DNA of 64,000 nt from Microbacterium proteolyticum. GTDB lineage: Bacteria; Actinomycetota; Actinomycetes; Actinomycetales; Microbacteriaceae. This document shows positions 1 to 9,597 of this stretch, piece after piece (the stretch's first letter is position 1; each line of letters starts with the position of its first letter). The notes beneath the pieces were generated by a model. That model was not told the origin of the DNA, did no database searches, and was given only the letters and a program-made list of their open reading frames with translations. Made by a program: the position numbers and the translations under genes. The stretch is from NCBI RefSeq assembly GCF_030818075.1, contig NZ_JAUSZZ010000001.1, forward strand, positions 3,038,001 to 3,102,000, given 5' to 3'.

Positions 1-445
1 GCACCGGGTCGTAGTTCGGATCGTTCTCATCCATGTAACGGTCGATGTTGAAGATGAGGGCATCGGCGTTCCACGCGGTTCCGTCATGGAAGGTCACACC
101 CTCTTGGAGGGCGAAGGTGTAGGTGAGGCCGTCATCGGAGACCTCCCACGAGGAGGCGAGCGCCGGGGCGACGCCGGCCGGGGCGTTCGGGTCGGACACG
201 TCGCGTTTGGTGAGGCCCTCGTAGATGAGGTTTCCGATCAACCGCTGCCCCTCATAGCCGGCGGTCGTGATGGCCCCGGTGTCCAGGCTCGGGAAGGACG
301 CCATCTGGGAGCCGACGACGAGCGTCTGATCGTCGCCGGCCGACGGCGTCGTGCTGCCTGCGCACGCCGACAACGTGAGCGCCGCAGCGAGAGCGACGGC
401 GGCGCCGAGCAGCGCCCGACGCGGTGGGGAGGTGAGGGATCGCAT
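1..445 (-). CDS. ABC transporter solute-binding lipoprotein, family 5 (partial, N-terminal part)
   Basis: The reading frame starts with ATG at 445 behind an AGGAG ribosome site and runs off the left window edge. The first ~28 residues form a lipoprotein signal: positively charged start, Ala/Leu-rich core and lipobox LSAC followed by AGSTTP, so the mature protein should be lipid-anchored outside the membrane. The part that follows (a GAITTAGYEGQRLIGNLIYE-like stretch, then the VTFHDGTAWNADA motif) is the classic start of family 5 peptide/nickel-type binding proteins. It lies 65 bp downstream of the four importer genes on the same strand and is their likely ligand receptor. The ligand cannot be told from this fragment. 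Confidence 0.9.
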   Translation of the reverse strand, partial: MRSLTSPPRRALLGAAVALAAALTLSACAGSTTPSAGDDQTLVVGSQMASFPSLDTGAITTAGYEGQRLIGNLIYEGLTKRDVSDPNAPAGVAPALASSWEVSDDGLTYTFALQEGVTFHDGTAWNADALIFNIDRYMDENDPNYDPV

Positions 446-510
446 GGTTCTCCTGTGGGTGGAAGCCACGTGACGACGCGGCCGGGCGGGTGATGTGGGG
501 TGTGGTGCCT

Positions 511-1269
511 TCAGGCGGCGGGGATCGGGTGCCGCGCCGCCAGAAGCTCTCGGGTGTACGGATCCGACGGCGCGTGGAGCACGTCGACGGTGGGGCCCTC
601 CTCCACCGCGCGGCCGCGGTTGAGGACGAGGAGGTCGTCGGCGATGTGTTCGACGACGGCGAGATCGTGGGTGATGAAGAACAGCGCGACGCCGAGCCCC
701 GACTGCAGTTCGGCGAAGGTGTTGAGCACCTGTGCCTGGACCGACTTGTCGAGGGCGGAGACGGCCTCATCGCAGACGAGGAGTCGGGGGCGACCGGCAA
801 TGGCCCGGGCGATCGCGACGCGCTGCGCCTGCCCGCCGGACAGCTCGTGCGGGTATGCGTGGGCGTAGTCGCCCGACAGGCTGACCGTCTGCAGGAGGTC
901 GTCGATCCGCGTCCGCCACTCCCGGCGAGCCACCCCCTGCGCCGCGAGCTGGAACATCAGGCTCTCCCCCACGGTGGCCGTGGGGTTCAACGCGTTGCGG
1001 GGGTCCTGGGGCACGAGTTGGAAGTCGCGCCGCGCCCGCCGCAGTTGCGACCTGCTGAGGGCGAACAGGTCGCGTCCGCCGAGCAGCACTGTTCCCGCGT
1101 CGGGCTTCATCAACCGCATGACGATGCGTCCGAGCGTCGACTTCCCGCTGCCCGACTCTCCGACCACGCCGAGGGTACGCCCGGGTTCGAGACGCAGATC
1201 GATGCCGTGGAGGGCGGTGAAGTCACCGAACGTCTTGACGATGCCGCGACCTTCGAGAATGGTGTTCAC
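511..1269 (-). CDS. Oligopeptide-type ABC transporter ATP-binding protein (DppF/OppF-like)
   Basis: Nucleotide-binding subunit of a peptide-type importer, 252 aa. Walker A GESGSGKS is at residues 37-44, followed by the VPQDPRNALNP segment typical of Opp/Dpp ATPases, the signature LSGGQAQR and Walker B LLVCDEAVSALD with the FITHDLAVV switch region. The start is taken as GTG at 1269, which overlaps the TGA of the upstream ATPase gene by four bases (GTGA), indicating translational coupling. A short protein for the family: the C-terminal extension that usually follows is missing, and it ends with a DPYTRELLAARHP stretch just after the core fold. Substrate unknown. Confidence 0.93.
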   Translation of the reverse strand: MNTILEGRGIVKTFGDFTALHGIDLRLEPGRTLGVVGESGSGKSTLGRIVMRLMKPDAGTVLLGGRDLFALSRSQLRRARRDFQLVPQDPRNALNPTATVGESLMFQLAAQGVARREWRTRIDDLLQTVSLSGDYAHAYPHELSGGQAQRVAIARAIAGRPRLLVCDEAVSALDKSVQAQVLNTFAELQSGLGVALFFITHDLAVVEHIADDLLVLNRGRAVEEGPTVDVLHAPSDPYTRELLAARHPIPAA

Positions 1270-2234
1270 GACAGGAGCTCGCTTTCTGCGGTGACCGCGT
1301 GGCCCGGGGCTACGTCGACGAGGGGTCCCCACTCCCGACGAGATCGCACCGACTCGGGCACCACGGCCAGCTGGCCGCGCGGCACCTCGACGGACGGCTC
1401 CGCAGCCAGCAGCGCACGGGTGTACGCGTGACGAGGCGCGGCGAGAACGGACGGGGCGAAGCCGAGTTCGACGATCTGTCCGCCGAGCATGACGGCGACA
1501 CGATCGTGCGGCTGTGACGCGATGCGCGCCGCGATGCCGATGTCGTGCGTGATGAAGAGGATCGCCGTGTGCAGACGCTCCCGGAGACCGTCGAGAAGGG
1601 CCACGACGTGCGCCCCCACCGACGCGTCGAGCGCGCTCGACGGCTCGTCCGCGACGATGAGCTCCGGCCCGCAGCTGATGGCGATCGCGATCGCGATCCT
1701 CTGACGCATCCCACCCGAAACCTCGTGCGGGTAGCACCGGATGACGCGGTGGGGATCGCGGATCTGAACCTGTTCCAGCAGCTCGACGGCGCGCCGCTTC
1801 GCCTCCGCCGTCGAGGAGACCTGCCGGTGCTGGCGCAGCGTCTCGATCATCTGCGAGCCGATCCGCCGCATCGGATCGAGCGCGGCGTTCGGATCCTGCG
1901 GCACGACACCGATCCGCCGGCCGTGCAGGGCCCTCAACGCGGCACGCGATCCGGTCACGAGGTCGACACCGTCGAAGAGGGCCGTTCCTGTGACCGTCGC
2001 GCTCGCGGGCGCGAGTCCGGTGATCGCTCGCGCGAAGACGGTCTTCCCGCTGCCGGACTCCCCCAGCAGGACGGTGACCTGCCCTCGCTCGAGACCGAGC
2101 CCGATTCCGTCGATGACCGTGGATGCGGCCTTCCCGGGCCGCGGGAAGGACACGCGGATGTCGCTCGCGTCGAGCACGAGGGGTACGGATGCCGCCAGAC
2201 CTCCTGCCGGCACGTGCGGTGTCGTCGCACTCAT
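1266..2234 (-). CDS. Oligopeptide-type ABC transporter ATP-binding protein (DppD/OppD-like)
   Basis: First of two ATPases in the importer operon, 322 aa. Walker A GESGSGKT (58-65), the VVPQDPNAALDPMRRIGSQ segment, signature SGGMRQR and Walker B ELIVADEPSSALD are all intact, and the FITHDIGI motif follows. The C-terminus has the YTRALLAAEPS motif of the oligo/dipeptide branch (PF08352-like) but lacks the cysteines that carry an iron-sulfur cluster in some DppD proteins. ATG at 2234 overlaps the stop of the upstream permease gene (ATGA), and its own stop overlaps the next ATPase. Pairs with the protein at 511-1269 as a heterodimeric motor. Confidence 0.94.
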   Translation of the reverse strand: MSATTPHVPAGGLAASVPLVLDASDIRVSFPRPGKAASTVIDGIGLGLERGQVTVLLGESGSGKTVFARAITGLAPASATVTGTALFDGVDLVTGSRAALRALHGRRIGVVPQDPNAALDPMRRIGSQMIETLRQHRQVSSTAEAKRRAVELLEQVQIRDPHRVIRCYPHEVSGGMRQRIAIAIAISCGPELIVADEPSSALDASVGAHVVALLDGLRERLHTAILFITHDIGIAARIASQPHDRVAVMLGGQIVELGFAPSVLAAPRHAYTRALLAAEPSVEVPRGQLAVVPESVRSRREWGPLVDVAPGHAVTAESELLS

Positions 2235-3118
2235 GACAGGGCTCCCTTCCCGGCGATCGCGTCGCGGAGTCCGTCACCGATCAGGGGGAACAGCATCGAC
2301 AGCGCGAGGATGACGACGACGGGCTCCAGGGCCAGGGCGATGTCGGTGTAGATGGCGGCCTGCATCTCGAACAGGATCGAGCCCAGTTCGGGCTGCGGTG
2401 ACGGCACGCCCAGACCGATGAAGCCGAGACCGCCGGCGATGGCCACGTTCGCGCCCACGAGTGACGTGGAGTACGCGAGGACGGCAGGCAGCGCGACCGG
2501 AATGATCTGGCGCACGAGGATCGTGGCATCCGATGCTCCGCTCGACCGCGCCGCGGTGACGAAGTCGAGGTCTCGCACCCGCGCCACCTCGGTCTCGGCG
2601 ATCCGCGCCACCGGCGCGATCCACACGAGGGTCAAGGCCAGGATCAAGGTGCCCAGTCCGACTCCGAGCGAGATCGCCAGCAGGAGAGCGAGCAGCACAC
2701 CCGGGAACGCGAACAGAAGGTCGACCCCGCGCATGAGGACGGTGTTGACGGTTTTGTTCGCGAGGCCGGCTATGGTGCCGATCGCGAGTCCGAGGACGGT
2801 GGCGATCACGATCGGGACGACGCCCGCCACGAGAGAGGTCCGGATGCCGGAGAGCAGGCGGCTGAGCATGTCACGGCCCTGCGTATCGGTGCCGAGGACG
2901 TGTCCGTCGGTGAACAGCGGCAGCAGGCGGCGCGAGAGCTCGCCCGTGAGGGGATCGGCGATCGGCAGTAGCGGAGCCGCGGCGGCGAGCGCGGCGAGCG
3001 CGATGACGATGGTGAGTGCGATGCGGCTGCGCAGCGGCATCCGCCGCCAGAGCGATCGGCGCCGGAAGCGCGGCGCCGCCTCGACCGGCAGCTGTCGGGG
3101 TGGGAGAACGGAGGTCAC
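2231..3118 (-). CDS. ABC transporter permease, DppC/OppC type
   Basis: Inner-membrane permease of the importer, 295 aa. It has a cytoplasmic N-terminus with a basic patch (RFRRRSLWRR), a first membrane helix at about 32-50, a short external segment containing the family motif HVLGTDTQGRDMLSRLL, and five further helices. The EAA loop coupling to the ATPase is the segment EVARVRDLDFVTAARSSGAS. The start is GTG at 3118, inside the GTGA overlap with the upstream permease. It forms the channel together with the DppB-type subunit encoded next to it. Confidence 0.94.
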   Translation of the reverse strand: MTSVLPPRQLPVEAAPRFRRRSLWRRMPLRSRIALTIVIALAALAAAAPLLPIADPLTGELSRRLLPLFTDGHVLGTDTQGRDMLSRLLSGIRTSLVAGVVPIVIATVLGLAIGTIAGLANKTVNTVLMRGVDLLFAFPGVLLALLLAISLGVGLGTLILALTLVWIAPVARIAETEVARVRDLDFVTAARSSGASDATILVRQIIPVALPAVLAYSTSLVGANVAIAGGLGFIGLGVPSPQPELGSILFEMQAAIYTDIALALEPVVVILALSMLFPLIGDGLRDAIAGKGALS

Positions 3119-4092
3119 GCGCGTCCCTTTCTGATCCGCGGGTCGAGCAGGGCGTTGACGACGTCCGCGAGAAGGAGGACGACGGCGAAGATGACGGCGA
3201 TCAGCAGGGCGACCGCTTGGACGAGGGTGTAGTCACGGAGTCCGACCGACTGCACGACCAGGGCCCCCAGCCCCGGGATGCTGAAGATCTGCTCGACGAA
3301 GAGCGCGCCGCCCAGCATCGTGCCCACCTGGATCCCGAGCACGGTGATCATCGGCGGAAGGGCGTTGTGGTGCGTGTGCACGGCGATCCGCCAGGGGGCC
3401 AGGCCTCGCGCTCGGAGGGTGGGGAGCAGTTCGGAAGCGGAGAGGGTCGAGATCGAGGTCTTGAGCGAACGTGCCATCTGCGCCCCCGGCGCCAGTGCCA
3501 GGGCCAGCGCCGGCAGAGCCAGGTGGGTGAGGACGTCAGCGGGCGAGCCGTCGCCGCGCGTGCTGACTCCCCCGGCGGGGAAGATCGGCACCAGCACGGC
3601 GAACACGATGAGCAGCAGCAGGGCGACCGTGTACTGCGGCGCGGAGAGGAAGAGCGCCTCGATGCCGTCCACACCTCGACGCACCCCGCGCCAGCGGGAG
3701 GTCGCCAGGTTGCCCATCGCCAGTGCGAGGAGGACGGCGATGACACTCGCCGTCGCACCGAGGAGCAGCGTGTTCTGCAACGCCGGTCCGATGATGTCGG
3801 CGACGGGGCGCCCCTGGCTGTAGGAATAGCCGAGATCGCCGGAGAGGAGATGACCGAGCCAGATCGCGAACTGGACGGGCAGCGGCTGGTCGAGCCCCAT
3901 GACGACGCGCAGACGATCGCGCTCTTCGGGCGTGCTGTCGGTGCCGAGGATCGCCAGGGCAGGGTCCCCCGGGATCGCTCTGATCGCGAAGAACACCACG
4001 ATCGCGATGAACAACGCGGTGATCACTGTCATGGCGAGTCGTCCGGCGACGAGCCGCATGAGGCGATTTTGCGCTATGGCTTTGTAGTCCAT
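3115..4092 (-). CDS. ABC transporter permease, DppB/OppB type
   Basis: First gene of the importer operon; permease with six predicted helices and the DppB-type motif IPGDPALAILG after helix 1, then LDQPLPVQFAIWLGHLLSGDLGYS. ATG at 4092 gives 325 aa. No Shine-Dalgarno sequence precedes it, but a -10-like TAATAA ends 8 bases before the ATG, which would fit a leaderless mRNA. ATG at 4059 (MRLVAGRLAM) is the alternative that best matches the usual family N-terminus, and it also lacks a ribosome site. An AT-rich palindrome covers the 4092 start region. A longer reading from 4269 runs into the regulator promoter and is unlikely. Confidence 0.9.
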   Translation of the reverse strand: MDYKAIAQNRLMRLVAGRLAMTVITALFIAIVVFFAIRAIPGDPALAILGTDSTPEERDRLRVVMGLDQPLPVQFAIWLGHLLSGDLGYSYSQGRPVADIIGPALQNTLLLGATASVIAVLLALAMGNLATSRWRGVRRGVDGIEALFLSAPQYTVALLLLIVFAVLVPIFPAGGVSTRGDGSPADVLTHLALPALALALAPGAQMARSLKTSISTLSASELLPTLRARGLAPWRIAVHTHHNALPPMITVLGIQVGTMLGGALFVEQIFSIPGLGALVVQSVGLRDYTLVQAVALLIAVIFAVVLLLADVVNALLDPRIRKGRA

Positions 4093-4104
4093 AATTGGAA
4101 TTAT
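4091..4104. promoter_or_regulatory. AT-rich perfect palindrome, possible PadR operator
   Basis: ATAATTGGAATTAT is a perfect inverted repeat (6-bp arms, GG centre) in an otherwise ~70% GC region. It overlaps the +1/-10 area expected for the importer operon and lies 135 bp before the divergent PadR gene. A related sequence, AGAATTGGACTAT, lies in front of the hydrolase/exporter pair (5542-5554). The role as operator is inferred from position and similarity only. Confidence 0.45.
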
Positions 4105-4238
4105 TAGGGAAGCCGTGTTACGCCCGGGTTTCTTGGCGATGAAAGAGTCGGGCACCGCTCGACGCCACGGGGACGCCGTTAGCATCGACACGTCTGAACG
4201 ACGCGTCTCGCGTCCATCCCGCCGACGAAAGGACAGAG

Positions 4239-4820
4239 ATGGCCCTGCGGCACGCGATCCTGGCAGCATTGTCCCGGGGGCGACCTCGGACCGGGTACGA
4301 CCTCAACGCCAGCTTCAACGACGTCAACGACCGCGCCTGGCATGCGAGCCCGTCACAGGTGTATTCGGAGCTGGCGAAGATGGAGAAGCTCGGACTGATC
4401 GACATCACGGAGCGCACGGAACGGGGTCGGACGAGCTACGTCATCAACGACCGCGGCCTCGATGAACTCCGCAGGTGGCTCCTGCATGATCAGCCGGATC
4501 ATGGCATCCGCGACGATGCGGCGCTGCGGCTGCTCAACCTCTGGGTGCTCGACCCCGCCGATGCGGACTATCTGCTCGATGCCGAAGTGACGTTCCAACG
4601 GCAACGCCAGTTCAGCCTCCGTCACCTCCTGCTTTCGTGGGACGAGGAGCGAGAAGACCCCGACAGTCCCGTGTGGCGCAGCCGCCGCGCCCTGTACACG
4701 CTGTGGCTGCGCCAGACGGACCTCATGCTCGACTGGCTCGAGGAGCTCCGGGCGATGCTGCACGACCCCGCATCGCCCGTGCCCGAGCTGCTGACGGGCG
4801 CCATCCCCGCGAAGATCTGA
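4239..4820 (+). CDS. PadR family transcriptional regulator
   Basis: DNA-binding regulator of 193 aa. Residues 1-75 form the PadR winged helix-turn-helix (MALRHAILAALSRGRPRTGY, then SPSQVYSELAKMEKLGLI and the wing TERGRTSYVINDRG). Residues ~95-185 form the Vir-type C-terminal helical dimerisation domain rich in Leu, Arg and Trp. ATG at 4239 has the site AAAGGACAG upstream. It is divergent from the peptide-type importer and tail-to-tail with the isochorismatase-type hydrolase, whose own promoter carries a similar AT-rich site, so it may control the importer, the hydrolase and the exporter. The inducer is unknown. Confidence 0.93.
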   Translation: MALRHAILAALSRGRPRTGYDLNASFNDVNDRAWHASPSQVYSELAKMEKLGLIDITERTERGRTSYVINDRGLDELRRWLLHDQPDHGIRDDAALRLLNLWVLDPADADYLLDAEVTFQRQRQFSLRHLLLSWDEEREDPDSPVWRSRRALYTLWLRQTDLMLDWLEELRAMLHDPASPVPELLTGAIPAKI

Positions 4821-4841
4821 CGCTCCGACACGCCCGCCCGT

Positions 4842-5513
4842 CTACCGGCCGACGATCGTCGCCATGTCGGCAGGCTGACGCCCGTAGCCGGGCGTGGTGA
4901 AGCGGCGCTCCCACGCGGCGTCCGGCGCGAGCAGCTCGCGCCACGGCGCGACCTCGACATACAGCACGCGCAGGGAGTCCAGGGCGGCGCGATGCAACGC
5001 CTCCCCATCGGTCGAGACGGCGTCCTCGGGGACGGCGACGTCGAAATTCTTCATCATCCCGGTGCGCGAGGTGGTCTCGACGCAGACGTTGGTCTGCAGG
5101 CCCGCCACGATCAGTCGCGTGACGTCGAGGTTGCGCAGGATCTGATCGAGGTCGGTCTGGAAGAACGCGTCCCAGCGGTGCTTCTCCATGACGATGTCGC
5201 CCGGAGCGGGAGCCACGGCATCCAGGATCGCGGAGCCCCACTCTTCTTCGGCCCCGATCGGCGATTCATCCGCGGGAGCGTCACGGAGCAGTCTCCGCAT
5301 GCTGGGCGTCATGTCGGCACCGTCGACCCGGGAGGTCTGCCGCGTGTAGATCACCGGCACTCCGGCGTCCCGCGCGGCCTCGAGAAGAGCCGCGCACTCG
5401 GCGACCACCCGGTCGAACTCCCAGATGGGCGGCCACCCGAGAGCGCTGCGCCGCTCCTGCTGCAGGTACATGTTCTGCATGTCGATCATGATCAGCGCGG
5501 TGCGCGAGGTCAT
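4842..5513 (-). CDS. Isochorismatase-family cysteine hydrolase
   Basis: Soluble alpha/beta hydrolase of 223 aa from the nicotinamidase/isochorismatase/N-carbamoyl amidohydrolase superfamily. The catalytic triad is visible: Asp11 (ALIMIDMQN), Lys111 (VMEKHRWDAF) and Cys144 (LQTNVCVETT), with the conserved cis-peptide neighbourhood before the Cys. Start at ATG 5513 with GGGGATGCC upstream; an in-frame TTG at 5528 is less likely. The superfamily cleaves amide or vinyl-ether bonds in small substrates, and this sequence does not tell which. Divergent from the exporter at 5603 and next to the PadR gene. Confidence 0.9.
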   Translation of the reverse strand: MTSRTALIMIDMQNMYLQQERRSALGWPPIWEFDRVVAECAALLEAARDAGVPVIYTRQTSRVDGADMTPSMRRLLRDAPADESPIGAEEEWGSAILDAVAPAPGDIVMEKHRWDAFFQTDLDQILRNLDVTRLIVAGLQTNVCVETTSRTGMMKNFDVAVPEDAVSTDGEALHRAALDSLRVLYVEVAPWRELLAPDAAWERRFTTPGYGRQPADMATIVGR

Positions 5514-5541
5514 GGCATCCCCAATCAAGTAGTGTGGTTTG

Positions 5542-5554
5542 ATAGTCCAATTCT
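5542..5554. promoter_or_regulatory. AT-rich site resembling the 4091-4104 palindrome, between divergent promoters
   Basis: Read on the minus strand, AGAATTGGACTAT matches ATAATTGGAATTAT at most positions. It lies in the 89-bp gap between the hydrolase (start 5513) and the exporter (start 5603), flanked by -10-like TATAAC (minus strand) and TATAGA (plus strand). A regulator bound here could control both directions. Confidence 0.4.
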
Positions 5555-5602
5555 GTTATAGAGTCTGCGTGTTTCTTCAGTGTTTCCGTCACGGAGGTCA
5601 GA

Positions 5603-7147
5603 GTGTCCGCACCGCCGATGTCGGCGCCCCTCTCCTCCGCGAGACGTCGACGCGTCTTCGTCGTCCTCGTCGCCGCGGCCGCGCTGACGATTCTGGACGT
5701 CTCCAAGCTCGGCATCGCCCTGCCGGCGATCCAGGACGACATGGGCGGCGACCCCGCGACGGTGCAGCTCATGCTCGTGGGCTACACGCTCGCGTACGCG
5801 GTGACGCTCGTCCCCGCCGGCCGCATCGGTGACGTGCTGCGCCGACGCACGGTCTTCCTGGTGGGCGCCTCGATCTTCGTCGTCGCCAGCATCGCGTGCG
5901 CGGCGGCTCCCACAGCGGAGCTCCTCGTCGCGGGACGCGTCGTCGAGGGCGTGGGCGCGGGACTGCTGATGCCGCAAGTGCTCGGCATCATCCAGCGCAT
6001 GTACCCGGCATCAGAGCGCGCGCGGCCGCTGGCGACCCTCGCCGCCGTTCTCACGGTCACCTCCCTGGGCGCGCCCGTGCTCGCCGGCGTCATCATGAAC
6101 CTGGCCGGAGACGCGCTCGGCTGGCGGCTCCTCTTCGTGGTCACGGTGGTGGCCGGTCTCGTCGTCGTGCCCGTGGCTGCGACGATGATCGTCGAACCAC
6201 CGTCGGTTCGGCGGGCGGGTTTCGACGCCGTCGGCGCCCTCCTCCTCGGCCTCGGCGTCGTGGCAGCCATCGCGCCGCTGTCGGCGTCGTCGGGCGCGCT
6301 TCCCGCAACACCCTGGCCGTACGCGATCACCGCCGCCGGGGTCGTCGTGCTGGGCGCATTCATGCTGTACGAGCGGCTTGTGGTGCGCCGCGGCCGCGAG
6401 CCGCTGATCGACCCCCGGCTGTTCGCCCTCCCCCACTTCGGTGCGGGTGTCGCCGTCTCGGGCTTCATGCACGCGGCAGCGACGGGTGGCACCCTCATCG
6501 TCACGATCGCGCTCCAGCAAGTCGCGGGCCTGTCCCCGCTGGAGACCGCGCTGTGGATGCTGCCCACCACGGTCGCCAGCCTTCTCGGCGCGTGGATCGC
6601 CTCGCGCGCGGGCGCGACGGACGGCCCGTTGATAGCGATCGGCATCGGCGTCAGCGCGGTGACCCTCGCGGCGATCGGACTCGCGTTCGGCTTCGTGCCG
6701 GCCGGCGCGCTCCCCGTCGTCGTCGTCGCGCTCCTGAGCCTGAGCTCCCTCGGAGCCGGCGCTGCCGCTCCGGCGAACCAGGCACGGACGCTGCAGTTCG
6801 CCCCCGAGCACCGCTCGAGCGTCGCCGGGTCTCTGATCCAGTTCTCCCAGCGATCCGGCTCGGCCGTGGGGATGGCCGCGGCGCTCGTGGTCTACTACAC
6901 CTTGTTCTCCTCACCGACACCGGGCGGGCAGCCGGCGGCGGGGCCGATGCTCGCCCTCCTGCTCGTCTCCGGCCTTCTCGCGATCGGCGGGATGATCGCC
7001 CTCGCGGACCACCTCCGCCACCCGGGCGGCGACCGTCGCCACCACACGCCGAACGACGTCTCTCACGACGCGTCTCCCGATGCGGCCCGCTCGACGAGCG
7101 CGCGCACAGCGCCCCTCGTCGGGCACGGTTCTGCTCCCGAACAGTGA
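5603..7147 (+). CDS. MFS drug/metabolite exporter, DHA2 (14-helix) family
   Basis: Membrane transporter of 514 aa. Many Ala/Val/Leu/Gly-rich helices, the inter-helix-2/3 motif GRIGDVLRRR, motif C-like GAPVLAGVIMNLAG in helix 5 and the length all fit the DHA2 proton antiporters that expel drugs and toxic metabolites. An early Asp (LTILDVSKLGIALPAIQ) matches the conserved motif D1 of this family. The GTG start at 5603 has a strong GGAGG upstream. The last ~45 residues are hydrophilic and His/Asp/Ser-rich. Divergent from the hydrolase and possibly co-regulated with it by the PadR protein. Confidence 0.92.
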   Translation: MSAPPMSAPLSSARRRRVFVVLVAAAALTILDVSKLGIALPAIQDDMGGDPATVQLMLVGYTLAYAVTLVPAGRIGDVLRRRTVFLVGASIFVVASIACAAAPTAELLVAGRVVEGVGAGLLMPQVLGIIQRMYPASERARPLATLAAVLTVTSLGAPVLAGVIMNLAGDALGWRLLFVVTVVAGLVVVPVAATMIVEPPSVRRAGFDAVGALLLGLGVVAAIAPLSASSGALPATPWPYAITAAGVVVLGAFMLYERLVVRRGREPLIDPRLFALPHFGAGVAVSGFMHAAATGGTLIVTIALQQVAGLSPLETALWMLPTTVASLLGAWIASRAGATDGPLIAIGIGVSAVTLAAIGLAFGFVPAGALPVVVVALLSLSSLGAGAAAPANQARTLQFAPEHRSSVAGSLIQFSQRSGSAVGMAAALVVYYTLFSSPTPGGQPAAGPMLALLLVSGLLAIGGMIALADHLRHPGGDRRHHTPNDVSHDASPDAARSTSARTAPLVGHGSAPEQ

Positions 7148-7178
7148 AGCGCGAGGCTGCGGAGAGTCGCCGGTACCC

Positions 7179-8876
<1,698 letters not shown>

Positions 8877-8928
8877 CGGTTCTCCTGGATGCCGACGGAC
8901 GCGCGGCGCACGTCGAGCTCGATCAACC

Positions 8929-9507
8929 TCAGCCCTGGGCGAGGATCGAGTAGAGCTTACGGCGGGCCTCGTCGAGGATCTCCACCGCCTGCTGCACCTG
9001 CTCCTTATTGCCGGTTCGCGCGACCTGGGCAGCCGCCTGGGCGAGCTCGACCCCCGCCTTGGGCAGTACGGTCATGCGGCCGCTGTCGCGCGTCGTCGCG
9101 GACTCCCAGGGCGCGGTGCGCTCAGTGGTCTCGTCACCCGCGGCCGCTCGACCCTCGGCCGTGAGCGAGTAGGTCTTACGACCGTTCGACTCCTCGGCCT
9201 GCACGAGACCTTCGTCGGTCAGCAGCTGCAGCGTCGGGTAGACCGAACCCGGGCTGGGCTTCCACGATCCGCCGCTGCGCTCTTCGATCTCGCGGATGAT
9301 CTGGTAGCCGTGCATGGGCTGCTCGAGCAGCAGCGACAGCACGCCGGAGCGCACGTCGCCCTTGTTCATCCGCGGCGACGAACCGGTCTTCTGCTCGAAC
9401 TGCGTGCGGAGCTGCTCGAGACCCTCGAGGATGTTGGACATCGGCCACCCGGGGGCGTTGGTGCCACCGCGTCCGCCGAACGCGTCTCCCAGGAATGAAC
9501 CACTCAT
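8929..9507 (-). CDS. PadR family transcriptional regulator
   Basis: Regulator of 192 aa. A Gly-rich N-terminal extension of ~45 residues precedes the winged helix (VRSGVLSLLLEQPMHGYQII, then PGSVYPTLQLLTDEGLV and the wing SNGRKTYSLTAEG). After this the C-terminal helix is short and ends with an amphipathic segment (EQVQQAVEILDEARRKL), so this is the smaller PadR subtype. ATG at 9507 with AGGAGGTC upstream. A palindrome lies 31-59 bp before the start and is probably its own operator. Gene order with the UbiB-like kinase suggests it controls that gene too. Confidence 0.92.
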   Translation of the reverse strand: MSGSFLGDAFGGRGGTNAPGWPMSNILEGLEQLRTQFEQKTGSSPRMNKGDVRSGVLSLLLEQPMHGYQIIREIEERSGGSWKPSPGSVYPTLQLLTDEGLVQAEESNGRKTYSLTAEGRAAAGDETTERTAPWESATTRDSGRMTVLPKAGVELAQAAAQVARTGNKEQVQQAVEILDEARRKLYSILAQG

Positions 9508-9538
9508 GACGACCTCCTTCGCGCGGACCCGATCTGAG

Positions 9539-9566
9539 TCAGCGATACATAACGATATATCGCTGA
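9539..9566. promoter_or_regulatory. Palindromic operator candidate for the 8929-9507 PadR gene
   Basis: Arms TCAGCGATA and TATCGCTGA (9 bp each, perfect) flank 10 bases, and a second palindrome CGATATATCG sits inside the right half. The AT-rich core and position just before the PadR start fit an autoregulatory site. Confidence 0.6.
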
Positions 9567-9597
9567 TGAGGGGCGCGGGCGACCGCGGGGGGAATTC

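Noticed and set aside
5514..5528. TTG at 5528 as start of the isochorismatase-family gene
   Set aside because: ATG 5513 has GGGG at good distance and matches the family N-terminus.
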